DNA from: Buxus sempervirens
Taxonomy: Eukaryota; Streptophyta; Magnoliopsida; Buxales; Buxaceae
Direction of reading: 5' to 3'
Assembly (NCBI GenBank): GCA_947561395.2
Contig: OX387193.1
Span: 5,084,001 to 5,148,000, forward strand
DNA length: 64,000 nucleotides
A program made the translations under genes and the position numbers. This document shows, one piece after another, positions 47,558 through 60,135 of the stretch (its first letter is position 1; every line of letters begins with the position of its first letter). The notes below the pieces were generated by a model. That model saw nothing but the letters and a program-made list of their open reading frames with translations, made no database searches and had not been told where the DNA came from.

Positions 47558-47922
47558 CTTAAACACCCTTATAAAATTCTAAAAATTTTAATTGTACCTT
47601 AAATTTAATCGGATTAGGATTTTTATCGGATGGATATAGTAAGATCTGAATCGGAATCTGATTATCAAATAGATCTAATCTTTGGATTCGTATTTGATCC
47701 ATCATACATTTATTCAAATAAAGATCCGATTTAATCGGAACCGAACGGCAAATCAGATCAAGATCCGACCCATTGGTGGCCTTAGTGAGGGGGAGTGTTA
47801 GGAATATAATTAAATAAATATATAAATGTTCACCCTTACTATCAGCTTGAACTTTTAGTAGGAACGGTGTTCTATAAACCCTAATAGGTTTGAGTGGTTT
47901 TAACCGAACCGTTGGCATCCCC

Positions 47923-49521
47923 AAATCTATGACATATTACACTTCAATGGTGGTGGTTTTTCCCACCAATAAACGTTACGGCAAAGCCATTTCAAACGGA
48001 TGATGTTAGCTACACGATTTCGTGACGCTGTAATGAATTTCCATTCATTCAGGAATGAAAATCGTTATCAATTCGTAATTAATTGTTTACTGTTATTAAA
48101 GTGAGATGTTTCCACGTGAAACATTCTATAGTTATTATTTTTCTAAATAGGCCTCATATATAACATTTTAAAAAAAAGTGAAAAACGTAAACCGCGTGGA
48201 AGCGTCCCACTTCAATAACAATAAGCAATTTAGCTAAGAATAATAGCAGAAGATTTTATCGCATTCACACAAAAGTCAATTGCAAAAATAATAATGCACT
48301 CCTCCCATAGGTCAGATTTACGACAATACGAGTGGAGGAGGAGCAAAAATGTGTCTTAATTCTGTGCGTCGGATCGGGAACAAACTGATTCTTGCCAACC
48401 TTGGGATCTTTATTTAACCCAGTCACCGTGACAGTTAAATTGTTAGTTAAGAAATCAATACATGGACAGGTAAGTTGTCATGACCCCGTCCAAAAGTATT
48501 TAATTATAACGAAAACTTTAATCAGGGGGGACCCACAAAGAGAGAAAACTAACACAAAAGCCAAAAACGAAGTAGCTCTCGTCTTCTTCCAGCCTCTTAT
48601 GTTCACAAGGAAAGATTTTTGAATTTTAAATTTGAAAAGAGAGCACCGACAGGATTAGAGTTAATGCTAGTGACAAAAAAAACTAGAGCACCCCTTTTTC
48701 TTTTTTATTTGAAGGCCCTGTCGACATAAAATTCTGTTTTTGTTTGTTGTCTAATGCTTTGTTCCCATTAGGTAAGTCCACTACCACCCAAAGGTGTGAA
48801 TTTAAATCTATTTGTTTTACCAATCAAATGGGGTTTCTTGGAAGATCTTTCAATTGGATAATTAAAAAAACTCAGCTGGTAAAATTGATAAATTAAAGAA
48901 CACTGCTCTTAAGGTTCATATTTGAGTCACTTCAATGTATTTTACCAAAAAATGAAAAAAGAAAAGATTAACTTCAATGTAGGGATGGCAATGGGCGGGT
49001 TAAATGGGTAACCCTCTCCGCCCCCTGCCCTTCATGGTTAGGGTTTGGAATTGTCAAAATTATATTTATGGTATGTTCAGGTTTAGCCCAACCTGCGTCA
49101 AACCAGACCTTAGTTTATTAAAATATTATATTTATATGTTTAAAATATTATTTTGACATATATTTATATATAAAAAAACATATCTAACAAATAAATAACT
49201 TAGTAATTGATATATTCTATCCAAAAACACTTTTTCTTATAATATTTTTTTAATATAACCGTGTCAACCCGCAAAGAAGGAAAAAAAAAAGGCCTTGTTA
49301 CCAATTTGATAGGGGCATGTTAGGGTTTTGGCTAAACCCTTATAGGTGCAGGTTCCGGTTTCCCAAAACCCGTCCCAAACCTGCCACGTTTCCATGAGTC
49401 AATTGCCAAAATTAATAAGTTATATGGGGCAGAACCAATTATTCCTAGCATTTTTATTCAAATGGCAGCCTCACGGGAATGAAATCCTCTGTCATGTTTA
49501 CCTGAAGTGTTTTCTGAGGTG
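47923..49521. other. Spacer with repeat fragments
   Basis: No gene is supported. Near 48868-48927 a CTCAGCTGGTAAA..GGTTCATATTTGAG pair weakly resembles pol III boxes, possibly a decayed SINE. At 48979 a GTAGGGATGGCAATGGGCGG end opens a hAT-like repeat whose right end I could not fix. Confidence 0.35.
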
Positions 49522-49647
49522 ACCGTGAGATGCTGCCATGTGGAGTATTTCACGGTCATTGTTTTTTCATGTGGGGCTCACTTGATACATTTATAACATA
49601 TGAAAAAATAGCAGCCGTAAGATGGTTCACATGGCAACATCTCACGG
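49522..49647. repeat. Foldback element, 126 bp
   Basis: The left arm CCGTGAGATGCTGCCATGTG and the right arm (complement CCGTGAGATGTTGCCATGTG) are near-perfect inverted repeats of about 21 bases around an AT-rich centre. Related arms recur at 61118, 61341 and 61526. Confidence 0.75.
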
Positions 49648-50957
49648 CCACATCAGGGAGCAAATCAAGGAGACAACATAGACGATTTCAACTCGCTCAA
49701 CGGGCCTTTCATAGTCTCGTGTGTAAATTTCTAAAATCAATTTTGGGTTCAATGCCAAAACTGTGATGCAGTTCTCATTTATATACAATTACATAAAGAA
49801 TTTGAATCCAATTTACAGGGATAAATATAAGGAGAAATAGTCGAAAATTACACAGAGAAATCAGGAGTAAGAAAAATTCAAAATACAGTCAAGATTTATC
49901 TCTTAAACTTGTGGTACTATCAACAGATAGAGGTTTATCTACGGAATTCAAATGTTGCTGATTTGGTAGATAGGATAGAGATTCTGGGTTGATATGAATC
50001 TTTTGGTTAACATCATGTGAATCATCCCTGGCTTATCAAAAGGGACTTATAGGCTGCATCAGTTCTTCACTTTTAATATGATTTTGTTATCTAAATCATA
50101 TATTCACAATCGAGAAAGCTGTTTTATTTGTTCGTTTTCCAAGTCAGGCGGAAAACAGCAAGTACAGGGAAGTAAATTCTGGTCGTTTTGACACCAAAAC
50201 CATCATTCTTTTCATGTCTATTTACAAGCCACAAGGCACGCGCCTTGTGCAAGATGCATCTCTTTGGCAGTTTCCCAAAGACATTATAATCTAAAGATCC
50301 AGTGTGGAACAAATGGAACCTGACGGTGCAATTAGTATTTAAATAGATATGAAATGAATCCATTAACAGCTTAGAGTCCTACCAAACGGGCTGTATAGTG
50401 AACAAATGATTCTTATGGGCTCAAAACTACCTCAAACAAAAAAAAAACCATAAAGAATTCACACATGAATTCTAATTCTCGTTGGAATTGGTAAACCAAA
50501 CATCAGAATTGCCATTCTCATGTCCCAATTCCAATTCCTGCGATCCAAACGTGCCTCAAGCTGAATTCTGGGAAATAAACAAAGCGATATTAAATTCACT
50601 TCCAGTTGCAAGAATGCCAAGCATAAATTGATTTTCCATTGATTTATAATATCTGAATGCCCCAGATAGAGGTTACATCATGACAAAGAACTGGCCAGGA
50701 GGAGAAAAAAATATTATAAAAGCAGAAAAAAAGAGAAAGAAAAAGGTATGGAAAGCAAACACTAGGACTTGACAAAATTTTGTGTACCAAATCATAATAT
50801 CGAATGTTGTTCCCAGAAGTGCTTTTAAAAACAGAAACTGCAGGAGTGAGATGTTTTCCTGATGAAGAGAGGAAATAGGGGCTCCACAAAGCTCAACATC
50901 TTCCTCTCCACCTGCAAAGTACCCAATGGGAAAAAAAAGGGTCACTGGGTACAAAGG
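49648..50957. other. Spacer and 3' flank of the gene at 50958
   Basis: No gene is supported. The 3' UTR and poly(A) site of the minus-strand gene should lie in the last few hundred bases. An A-rich purine tract lies at 50700-50745. Confidence 0.45.
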
Positions 50958-53900
50958 TCAAGAGTGTCTTCTCCTCCGCCCTAAATCCTCTTCGTATCTC
51001 ATTTCAAAGGATTTGGAGCCGGCAATATACTTCCGCCCTCGACCATAATGGTAATCACTCTTTTCTTCTCTGTCTCTCCTAGGTACAGCCCCAAGCCTGC
51101 TGTCAATAACCTTATCATAGTCCTTGGGACCGCCTCTACCATCATACTCCCTAGCATCCTTACTATACGAGTTATATGCCATAAAATCATCTTCCACATC
51201 AAATCGAAACCGCTTCATGGATCCATTCATACCAAAATGCCTTGCAGGATGAATCGGACCATACCTGTCATCATGTTTCCTTCTATCATCATCGCTTCCT
51301 TCATACCTGGATCCTCTAACACCTCCAATCATCTCAGGAAACCTTGCGGGATGCATAGGTCTATAGTACTCATCTGGCTTCAATCTTCCTGGGGCATGCA
51401 GTATATCAAGCCTATGGCTCCGGTGGAAAATTCTCCCAGGTGATCTCCTGCCTGAAACAGATGTACGCTGCCTGTAGCTGTGTTCCCTGAAATGATCATC
51501 CATATCCTTCCGATCATCCATCCATCTGGCAGAATGCTGTGGGGAACCTCTTCTTCTTGGCATTGACACAAAACCGTTCACATGCTCTGCTGCAAATCCA
51601 GGCTGCCGATAAGGTGACCTCATTCTTTCTGTTCTGGATTCAAGCCTCAAATTTGGTGATTTACTGTGATGTCTTAAACCAGGACCGCAGCCAACCACGG
51701 CTCCACCCCTTCCTCTTGGGGACGGCCATGCACTTGGAGAACGAGTTATAGATCTCGAGGGGGATTTCGTGCGGGATCGAGATAGATTAGATCCTCTTCT
51801 TTGAGTAGGAGAAAAGCTTCTCTCTCTCCTGTTTAAAGGATGTGGCATTTGCAAAGAAGACTTCATGCTGCCATCCAGCATATGCCCACGGTATCTCTCC
51901 CTGGGACCTCTACCAATCACTTGGAGACCACCTCTACCAAACCTGCCCCTGCCAACAATGCTTCTATCAGGGCTCATCTCCCCAATTGGTCCAACTCCCA
52001 TATGCATACCATAAGCTTCATCGTTATCAGATGGTGATCCCCTCCTCACAAGAGACCGACGCACACCATGTGATGAAGCATTTATAGATCTTTGAATGCG
52101 GGCACTGCAACCCCTACCACTTGGTTTAACGATTGTACCATCTGGGGCAACAACAAACCCACTACTCTTAACCTTTGCAGCTGCTGCTGCAGCAGCATTT
52201 TCTGGGTCACCTTGCCCGAAACCACCTGGGCCATGACAACTGGGTGAATGATGGTCTCTTGGCCCCCAGTGGCACTCTGAAGAATCAATCCATCTATCAC
52301 TTCCCCGACCTCTGCCATGAGTATGCAAAGAGGTTCCACTCCTAGCAATGGATTTAACAAACCTACCCTCCCTTTCATTTCTATAATCTGAATCCTGGAA
52401 GCTGTTGGATCTGAAAACATATAAAAATAAAAGATAATCAATTTATTAAATGATTGATGAAGATAAATATGCGAATAAATTAAATGATTGATGAAGCTAA
52501 ACATGTCAAAAAGGACAGTTGATAAGTGAGTCACAATTACCTGCTTCCCTGTTGAAATACTCTATCCTTCATAACTGCATCAGTAGATTCTGGTGCTTCA
52601 ATACGTGATAGCAATTCCCTCTTGGGTGCCTTTGAACTGATGGCCCGACTCATCATATCTCCAACATCAAGCTCATCCATGCGACCACCAGAATTATTCT
52701 TTCCAGCACTACCATCTCTAGCATCCATATCTCCAGAGATTCTCACCATCAAACTAGCTGCTTGTGTTGAATCACTTACAGGACCTCCTCTCTCAAAAAG
52801 CTGATTTTCTCTTGCCACCTTCTCCATAACTGTGTTTGTTTCTCTGTCAGCTATTTCACCCATCCCAGATTTCCCAATGCCATCTTTTTCTGCAGAATGT
52901 AACGTCAAGGTTGTTTTCACATCCCTAACTGCTCTTTTCTCACATGATCCTGCTTCCATAGCATCTGCCGTTAATGTGCCTACTGAAGAAGGTTGAATAC
53001 TGGTTTCCAGAATTTTCTTGTTCATTGATATGCCATCTTCAATATCAGAAGGATGAACATAAGCAGATCTCTCTCTTCTGTGTCCTCCATTCTCAATTTC
53101 CACAGACATGGAAACAGGGTGATCAGCAGTATCAAATCCATCTATGTCTCTGTTGTCTGAATCGTAGTCCACATGTTCATCTTCTCCTTCCTCATCGACA
53201 TATTCTTCCCAGTTGTGTACAGTCGGTTCCCTAAACTCCCCATCCTCATATTGAGAATCATAACCTGCCTGAATTTCACAAACCTTTTCCATCTGCCCTA
53301 TATGCCCAGGATCATCTCCAGAAACATCTGAATAGTAGTCAAAAGCATCTTCCTCCAGATCAATCTTCGCAGAGCCATTTGCAGGATCATCATCACAGCT
53401 TTTGCCCGCCTCATGAGAGCTAAAACTACCCTGTGTTTCTCCAGACAATTTGTGTGTAGGTTCCTCTGAGCCTACATGGTTTGAAGGATCAACTTCAGTT
53501 CTATCTGGCAGAAAGCTTTCACCATCTTGTTGAACCGTAAGCAAAGCTCCTTCAGATTGACCATTCCTGGCAGATGCACCTGATTCACATTTGGACAGAG
53601 ATTCAGAAATATTTACATCCTCTGACTTATTGGCAGCAGTCTCTACAATATCATCAATGGGCCCAGGCTCAAGAGGTAAACATGAATCTGTGCTCCTTGT
53701 CTTCACATGGGCAGCCCCATCATCTTGTGATCTGAGAACTTCATCAGTTTTATCACCATGCTCCTTTACAACATTTTCACTTTCACCAGTAGTCTTATCT
53801 GAAATTTTTTGGTGAGAACAGTCCATATCCTGCTTCTCAGCATCATCTCTCCTAATGCAAATTGTTTGGCCTGTTTGCGCATCAGAGGCAAATAGATCTT

Positions 53901-55860
53901 CGTTCTGATTCTTTGTAGCACCAGTCAATGCTGCATTCCTGTTTTTCTCAGACTCCAATTTGCTGATTATATGATCAGGTCCTGAGCAAGGAGAATGACT
54001 GAAGCATGCATCATCACCAACTGCCTTATAAAAAGGCAGGCTTTCACTGTTTCTAATGGGAGTAAAGGTTACACACTGGGTAGAAGCATTTGCATTTGGA
54101 ACATCTGAACTTGAAGATTCCAAAGCACACTCAATGGATGCAGGAACAACAGTCTCATAACTTTTGATTCTTTCTTGATTAAATGGCTGCTTCACTTCAT
54201 CAACTGGGTCCACCACGCTACACGGAGGACTATCAGTCTTCAAAGGAATAATATCCTCTTGAAGGCAGATTGTTCCATCTGCAGGCCATGCATCTGATTT
54301 CTGCTCACCTATGTTTGATTTGCAAGTTCCAAGATCAAAGTTCCTTGAATCAGAAATAATGTTGATGTTCATATCTACATCTCTTGAAACCACCCTGCCA
54401 GCTTCAGGACATACTTTCCTCACATCATTCTTCTTATCTACTGGTTCCCCCTGCGTCTCACAATCACCCTGAGAATGACAGTCAGTAGTATTTCTCTCTG
54501 TCTCCAAAACTGGATAATCAGAAGGGTCTTCCCAAGAATCCATCACAATATTCAAGTCCCAGTGTGATCTATCATCCCGCAAAGCAGATTCAGACCTCCT
54601 CACATTTTCATCATCCTGGTTGTTAGGAAGATTCTGTGGTTCAGATACAGAGTTACACAGAATGTCAGGATTTTCTACATTCTTTCCATGTGCAGGATCT
54701 TTTGGGAAAGAATTTACTGTTTCTAAGGAAGCAGAGGTTCCTTCCACAGGCATTTCAGAAACACAAGAGTCCATTCCTTCATTTATAATCCCAGAAAAAC
54801 CAAAATGATGTACTCTTGACAATTCCTTTGCCACATAAGATGACTCAGTATTTGCCGAAATTTTGCAAGAAGTTTCCAATGCAGAGTCTTCAACTACAGA
54901 ACCATTTTCAGCATCATTCACATCACCTCCCATGCTGTTATTGCAGGCAGCAGCCGCCAGAATTGAAATACCTGAGAAGTCTTCATCATTACCAAGCTTT
55001 TCATTGACCTCATTCAAATTATTTCCACCAACAATTTCAGAATCATCAATTCGACCCATCTCAATCGCAATAGCAGCATCAAGCGCCATAAGTTGCACTT
55101 TGGGAATTAATTTTGTACAAGACTTATTCCGATCTGAAGCAGGTGGTCTATTTAGCCACTCAGATTCCTCGTCACACAGAGAAGGGTTTTCAGGAGATGG
55201 AGATGGAGACTGAAACAAAAATCTTCTCTTCTTATATGGTACATGCTCTTCTTTGTCACTGAAACGCTGTCCCAGAATCGTTACACCATGCTGCCAAAAA
55301 AGAAAACATAAAGGTATAAGTACCAAGGCAGAGCGGTACTTATAAGATTTTGACAAAAAGTTAAAATATATAAATATGCTGTGTGTCAAAAAAAACCTTC
55401 TCAGAATCAGAAACTGCCATATCGTCCACCTTTTTAGGATCCTCATCTACCAGTTCCCTACTCCTTCCCTTCAAGCTTCTTACAGCTGGTCTCCTAGCCC
55501 GTCTGGTAGCACTCCTGTTACCTTTTGAAACCGTCTTCCAAGTTAATTCCGTGTTGAGAAAATTTGTCAGTTCCAACCCAACCGTGCTCAGCATGGTACC
55601 AGATACAGACTCTTTACCATCAACTAATGGTTTTCCTCCACAAGTCCTGCAGGATGCTTTAGCTGCTCGTTTTCCACTTTGATCAAGTGAGGTTGATCCC
55701 CCAGAGCAAGTACATAAACGAATCTGCAAGTTAAAATGTATCATCTTTTATACTCACCATCCCGAATACAAATATGACATTAGTATCTAAGCACAATCAG
55801 ATGACATAATTTTGCAACAATTGGAACCTTCGAAACACACCATTTTATCGGACCAAGCAT
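50958..55860 (-). CDS. Uncharacterised, probably nuclear protein with Arg/Ser/Gly-rich C-terminus (1520 aa)
   Basis: Coding exons, 5' to 3': 55828-55860 (end of a longer exon), 55397-55723, 52541-55290, 50958-52410; 4563 bases in frame, stop TGA. The start MLGPIKWCVSK is the first ATG that splices in phase; another start is possible. Residues 12-120 hold a Cys-rich start (LCTCSGG.., CRTCGGK), TMLSTVGLELTNFLNTELTW and a basic stretch (ATRRARRPAVRSLKGRSREL). Near 125-150 are VTILGQRFSD and PYKKRRFLF, a likely nuclear localisation signal. The middle is long, acidic and Ser-rich, ending in a Tyr/Asp/Glu cluster (YEDGEFREPTVHNWEEYVDE). From about 1037 the protein is Arg/Gly/Ser-rich (RSRTKSPSRSITRSPS, MPRRRGSPQHS) with a seven-Ala run. 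I recall conserved plant homologues, annotated as uncharacterised. An RNA-associated role is only a guess from composition. Confidence 0.85.
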
Positions 55861-57650
55861 TGTTGCAGATTCAGAAATGGAAATAGATCAGATACTTCTC
55901 CTTCCTAGCTGCTGTAGTGGGATCCAAATAACTGCCACCACAACCTGTGAAATATAAAGAACTGGATCAGCTAAGGAACCAAAATACATCCAAAGAGGAA
56001 TTCTACATGTATGCAACTAACATCCAGCCAAAAAAAAATTTTCTATCACCAAGCCCAAAAGCTGATAACAGGACTGCCAGAATATGCCTTTTGTAAGCCA
56101 TTACCTTGGGGCAGATCATGTTAACCAGCCTTGAAGGCCTGTATGCAACTCCCCATTTCATACTGTGGCAGACACCTAACATTTGAAACACGGGTTTCAT
56201 TGTATCCCATTAAACAAGAATGATGAAAGACCTCAAGTAAAGAAAAACAGGAAGGCAAACACTGCAAGTCCATCCATTTGACTTGTGCATTTTCTTCCTC
56301 TAACATATTTCCACCACAATCTAGCTGAATAACAGAAATATTGTTTTTAATTTCAAAACATTCCAAAGAGTGTAGCAAATCTATCTACATGATTGAAACC
56401 AGTCCAGAGTGCTCACTCTCCAGCAAGACAAAGCACATACAAAGCAATAGCAACCCCTCAACCTGAACAAGGTTGACAACAATACTTCTGATTGATTTAC
56501 ATGGGAGGATAATGGCCTAACCAAGTGTTCCGCTTCCAAATCCCCTTTATTTTAAGTAGGAAAATCACAAAATCCCAATTTCCTCAAGTTCCCGAGAGAT
56601 ATGGATGGAGTACAGGAATTGCCTCTCTTCTGCAAAACAGAGTCTAACATCAGGGACCCTACAGTTCGCACAAACATGTAGATGGGGCTTCTGGAAGAAA
56701 GAGTTCTCGCCCAAAACCAACAAATCCATTCACAGATAAGAGATTCTGTTGACCTATAACCTAGTTTTGGAGATGATTCGGCATCTCTAGCAGTCATGGC
56801 TCCGGCAAAAAGCCCTAACATGATTCTATGTGGTGTTTATTTATAGAAGCGTGCCAATATGAAGCCACGCAAGCATCTCGTCCTTGGTGCACGAAAAGAA
56901 CAATTATACCTAAGAAGAGGCTTTCCTGAGGCAACGCCAAACCCTACCGCGTAAGGATCCGAAGATAACACCCACGAAAAAGGAATCTCAGATCTAGGAC
57001 CAAGGAGTTTCTTCAATACAACACGGCAACTGAGAGAAGCCTGCCCTAAACAGTGACAAAGCGAATGAAGCCAATAAGTATGCTTGTATCTTGTCTTCTG
57101 ATTATAGCTTCTTCAGCTCGGCGCAGACAAATCCTACTACAACTCCTAGAAGCCCTGTAGATAGATCTAAGGAGAACCCTATCCGCAACATAACATCAGA
57201 TAACCAGTTTCCAGCAATTAACGGATGGACCTCATCATCTATTTTTACAAAACCCTAAACCTCGTCGCTGCTCTCTTCTCCAAGCTGATCCAGATTCGGA
57301 CGGTTGCCATCTTCGACACCGGAAACATATACCAGATCCGGCGATGACGATCGGAGATTCCTTCCCATCACCACGCAGAAACAAAATCCACAGAGGCAAG
57401 GGAGACAATCGAAAGAGCCCTACAACCACACAACCATTCCCCTCGAGGAACGCAAAAACAACCAAAAAAAATCATGAGCTAGAATGTTGAATACCTGAGA
57501 TTGACCTCCCTTGATCCTTCGAAAAATCGCAGCGATGAACCAAATAACAACGAGCGAGAAGAGGCCAACAAGCCTGTGTCTAAAATCTCCACAAATTGAT
57601 AACAAATCTTCCTCAAATCTCGCACTGTGGTGTTGTTGTTGTCGTTGTTC
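55861..57650 (-). other. 5' leader exons and first intron of the gene at 50958-55860
   Basis: Leader sequence occupies 55861-55944, with acceptor CACAG|GTTGTGG. A donor CTCAG|GTATTC near 57495 ends an upstream leader exon that extends to roughly 57600-57650. The intron between (about 55945-57494) contains no supported gene. Sequence at 57600-57860 is CT/TTC-rich, as in plant core promoters. The start of transcription is not fixed. Confidence 0.5.
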
Positions 57651-59378
57651 GTTGGTTCGACGGAATAAGGGTTTCCGCTTTCACTTCCTTTTCTTATTCT
57701 TCTTGGATTCGATCATCGAAGAAAACGCAGACGTATTGCTTTTCGATACTTCGTCCCACTCCAACTCCTACCCATTCAATCAACGAAGCCAACGCCAATC
57801 TGCTTCTTCTTCTTCTTTCTCCAATCTCTCTCCTTCCCATTCGTCTCAGCTGACGATGATTCACCACATATTTATGGTCCTTCTTATACCCAAAATACCC
57901 CTTTTTCTCGCATATACCCAAAATACCCCTGGCTGAAGCCGTTTTGGATTGGGAGTCTTAATGAGCAGCTGAGCAGGTCAACACGCCACCCCAATCATGA
58001 CTTTGATAGGAAGCAATTGCAACACTGATCACGAATGCCTTTATTTTTATTTTATTTTTAACATGCACGTGAAAAACACGTGATGATTATATGATTTATG
58101 GATTTTACTGAAATAAAATCCGTTGCGAGGGACAACTTCATTACTCATATCTAAGAGTTTATTTGGAGAGCCTCTCCTCGATTATAAACTAATACTAGTT
58201 TTAAGTTCTAAATAAAATCTTTTTATATTATATAAAAACTTTCAAATTTTGTAATCTATATTTTCTTGTTTTTCATCATTTTTAAAATTCTTATCTTTTT
58301 TTGGTTAAAAATTTCTTCTTTTAAACTTAAAAAATTCTTCATCATATTATATAAAAACTTTCAAAAGCTTTCAAATTTAATGAATTCTTCTTTTACACCC
58401 CATAAGAGTTTCCTTTACAAGGGTTTCAAAAAAAATTATTTTATACTTCATGTTGAGGTGGTATAGTTTGATCTTGAAAATTGTGCTTTATATTTTTATG
58501 CCTTTAGTTTGGTTCATTTTTAATTCGAGATCTAGTTTGCTTCACATTATAAATAGTGGCTCTACTAGTTTTTGTTGTTGGATATACAATATATTACTTG
58601 TACATCATGTGCATTATAGCTTATGAACTTTTTGAAATGGAGTATTATAAATATCAGTGATTAATTTGTAGGTAATTATCAAGATAAATAAGCATAGCTA
58701 GACAACTATTTAGGAGATAAAAGTAAATAAAAATAAAAATGAAGAACATTTTTGGTAAGACAGAATAATAAGATTAAGATTGATATATATAAGCAAATTA
58801 ACTTAGAGAAAAAAATGAAATAAGAACTAGAGATATTTTGGGCAACTGATCTTCGTGTTTTCTTTCATATAATTTTTCTTGGTGGAGATGTTTTCTTTCA
58901 TACAATAGTCTAGATTACAAGTAGACCTCCCTTAAAGTCCTAATCATGAAAGGATCCAAGGAGAATGGGTTCATCATGTCGCATCATTGTCAATTGACAT
59001 TAGCAAAGACACAAGGAGCTGATATCTCATTTGAAAGCTCAGCATTGACATGGGATGATGGGAATAAATAAATTTGTAAAAAAAAAAGTCTTCTAAAAGG
59101 GAAGTTTTAAGGCATAAGTTCCGAAACTTGCCATATGTGAGTAGTAGGGATAAAAGAATTTTACATTTAACTGCAAGGGAATAAAACTAATAGAACAAAT
59201 TTAATTATAAGTTCTGGCCTCAAGGCCAACTGGCCAATCAGGCACATTATAGAGCTACGTGGCAGTCAAGGTGCTTCAATCGGGATGAAATCATCTGCCG
59301 CAAGATCCTGCGGCAGGCATTTACAGCTGCTATGAGATGTCGCCATGTGCAACATCTCACGGTCTGTGTTTTTCAATA
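57651..59378. other. Promoter side and AT-rich spacer
   Basis: The first 250 bases are the presumed promoter of the minus-strand gene. The rest is very AT-rich, with no gene. Close to 59294-59315 there is a perfect small hairpin (CTGCCGCA..TGCGGCAG). At 59335-59359 is a GAGATGT..ACATCTC palindrome related to the foldback family. Confidence 0.45.
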
Positions 59379-59581
59379 CTAGCGGTGGCACATGCATACT
59401 GCACGTACTCACCCTTAACTGTAGCATATAAATAAAGGTTTAAATTCGAATGTAAAAAGAGTTGTGGGTGGTTATGGTTTTGGGTTATTTTATTTGGTAA
59501 GGACAATAGTTGGAAAAAAAAGAAGGGAGGTCAGAATCTGGGGGGAATATTCTCCTATCTTTACTTTATTAATAGTATAGA
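59379..59581 (-). mobile_element. Short non-autonomous Helitron (203 bp), minus strand
   Basis: On the minus strand the element starts TCTATACTATTAATAAAG after an A and ends GCATGTGCCACCGCTAG before a T. It shares GGAGAATATTC and AGATTCTG with the copies at 30489 and 41501. It is the only one of the three on this strand. Confidence 0.7.
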
Positions 59582-60135
59582 TGAAAATGTATTTTCACAT
59601 TGAAAAATGTGAAAAAAACACAGACCTACAACATTTCACGACGGCTGCAAACGTCTGCCGCACGTTTCAACCCGCGTGAACCACAAGACAAAGATCAAAA
59701 GCTCATCTGTTTCTACATGACTCACCCACACACAAGGGGTTCACCAATTAGCTTGCAAATCAATTATTTGATCGCTGAGATGGTCAAATTTGATCTCCCC
59801 TTGATTCCCACTCAGAAATCATGTTAGTATGGCCATGGAAAAGTCAGCCCCTTAAAATGATCGATGAGGTAAAATAAAATTTGTTGACAATACTTATATA
59901 TTTGACTAAAACAAGTCTAGTGGAAGATATTTTCCAAACGAGCCTTATTGGCTTATTCCCAATGATACAAAGCAAAATGTTCCATGAAATGTCGATGTTT
60001 CCGTATGACTTTTTTTCTCCTCCTCATTTTCCGGACTTCAAAGTGGAGCAAAATCCATTTTACGCATAAAATTTCATTATTATAATTTTTTAAAATTTGT
60101 CATATTTTTTTACCATCTCAATATAACCTATTATA
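59582..60135. other. Spacer, no gene seen
   Basis: AT-rich. The frames at 59600-59827 and 59881-60069 have no family resemblance. CGTCTGCCGCACG near 59650 echoes the hairpin at 59294. Confidence 0.4.

Larger units (their letters stand above)
47010..47876 (+). mobile_element. TRIM (short LTR retrotransposon), both LTRs present
   Basis: Direct repeats of 82 and 81 bp (47010-47091; 47796-47876) begin (T/A)GTTAGGAATATAA and end GGTGTTCTATA. Directly after the first is TGATATCAGAGCC, one mismatch from the usual plant initiator-tRNA-Met primer site. Directly before the second is the purine tract GAGGGGGAG. AACCC flanks both outer ends (47005-47009, 47877-47881). All parts of a minimal LTR element are therefore in place, with no coding region. 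It is interrupted by a Cassandra-like solo LTR (47226-47557). Confidence 0.8.
46760..47922. mobile_element. hAT-like MITE split by a TRIM retrotransposon
   Basis: The left end GGATGGCCACGGTTCG (46761) and the complement of the right end (GGGGATGCCAACGGTTCGGT, ending 47922) are imperfect inverted repeats. The interior is CCGAACC-rich, like the other hAT-like elements here. The TRIM at 47010-47876 sits inside, so the original element was about 290 bp. No clear target duplication was found. Confidence 0.5.

Noticed and set aside
47559-47924. 121-codon minus-strand frame
   Set aside because: It spans a TRIM LTR and a hAT-like end, so it is repeat DNA.
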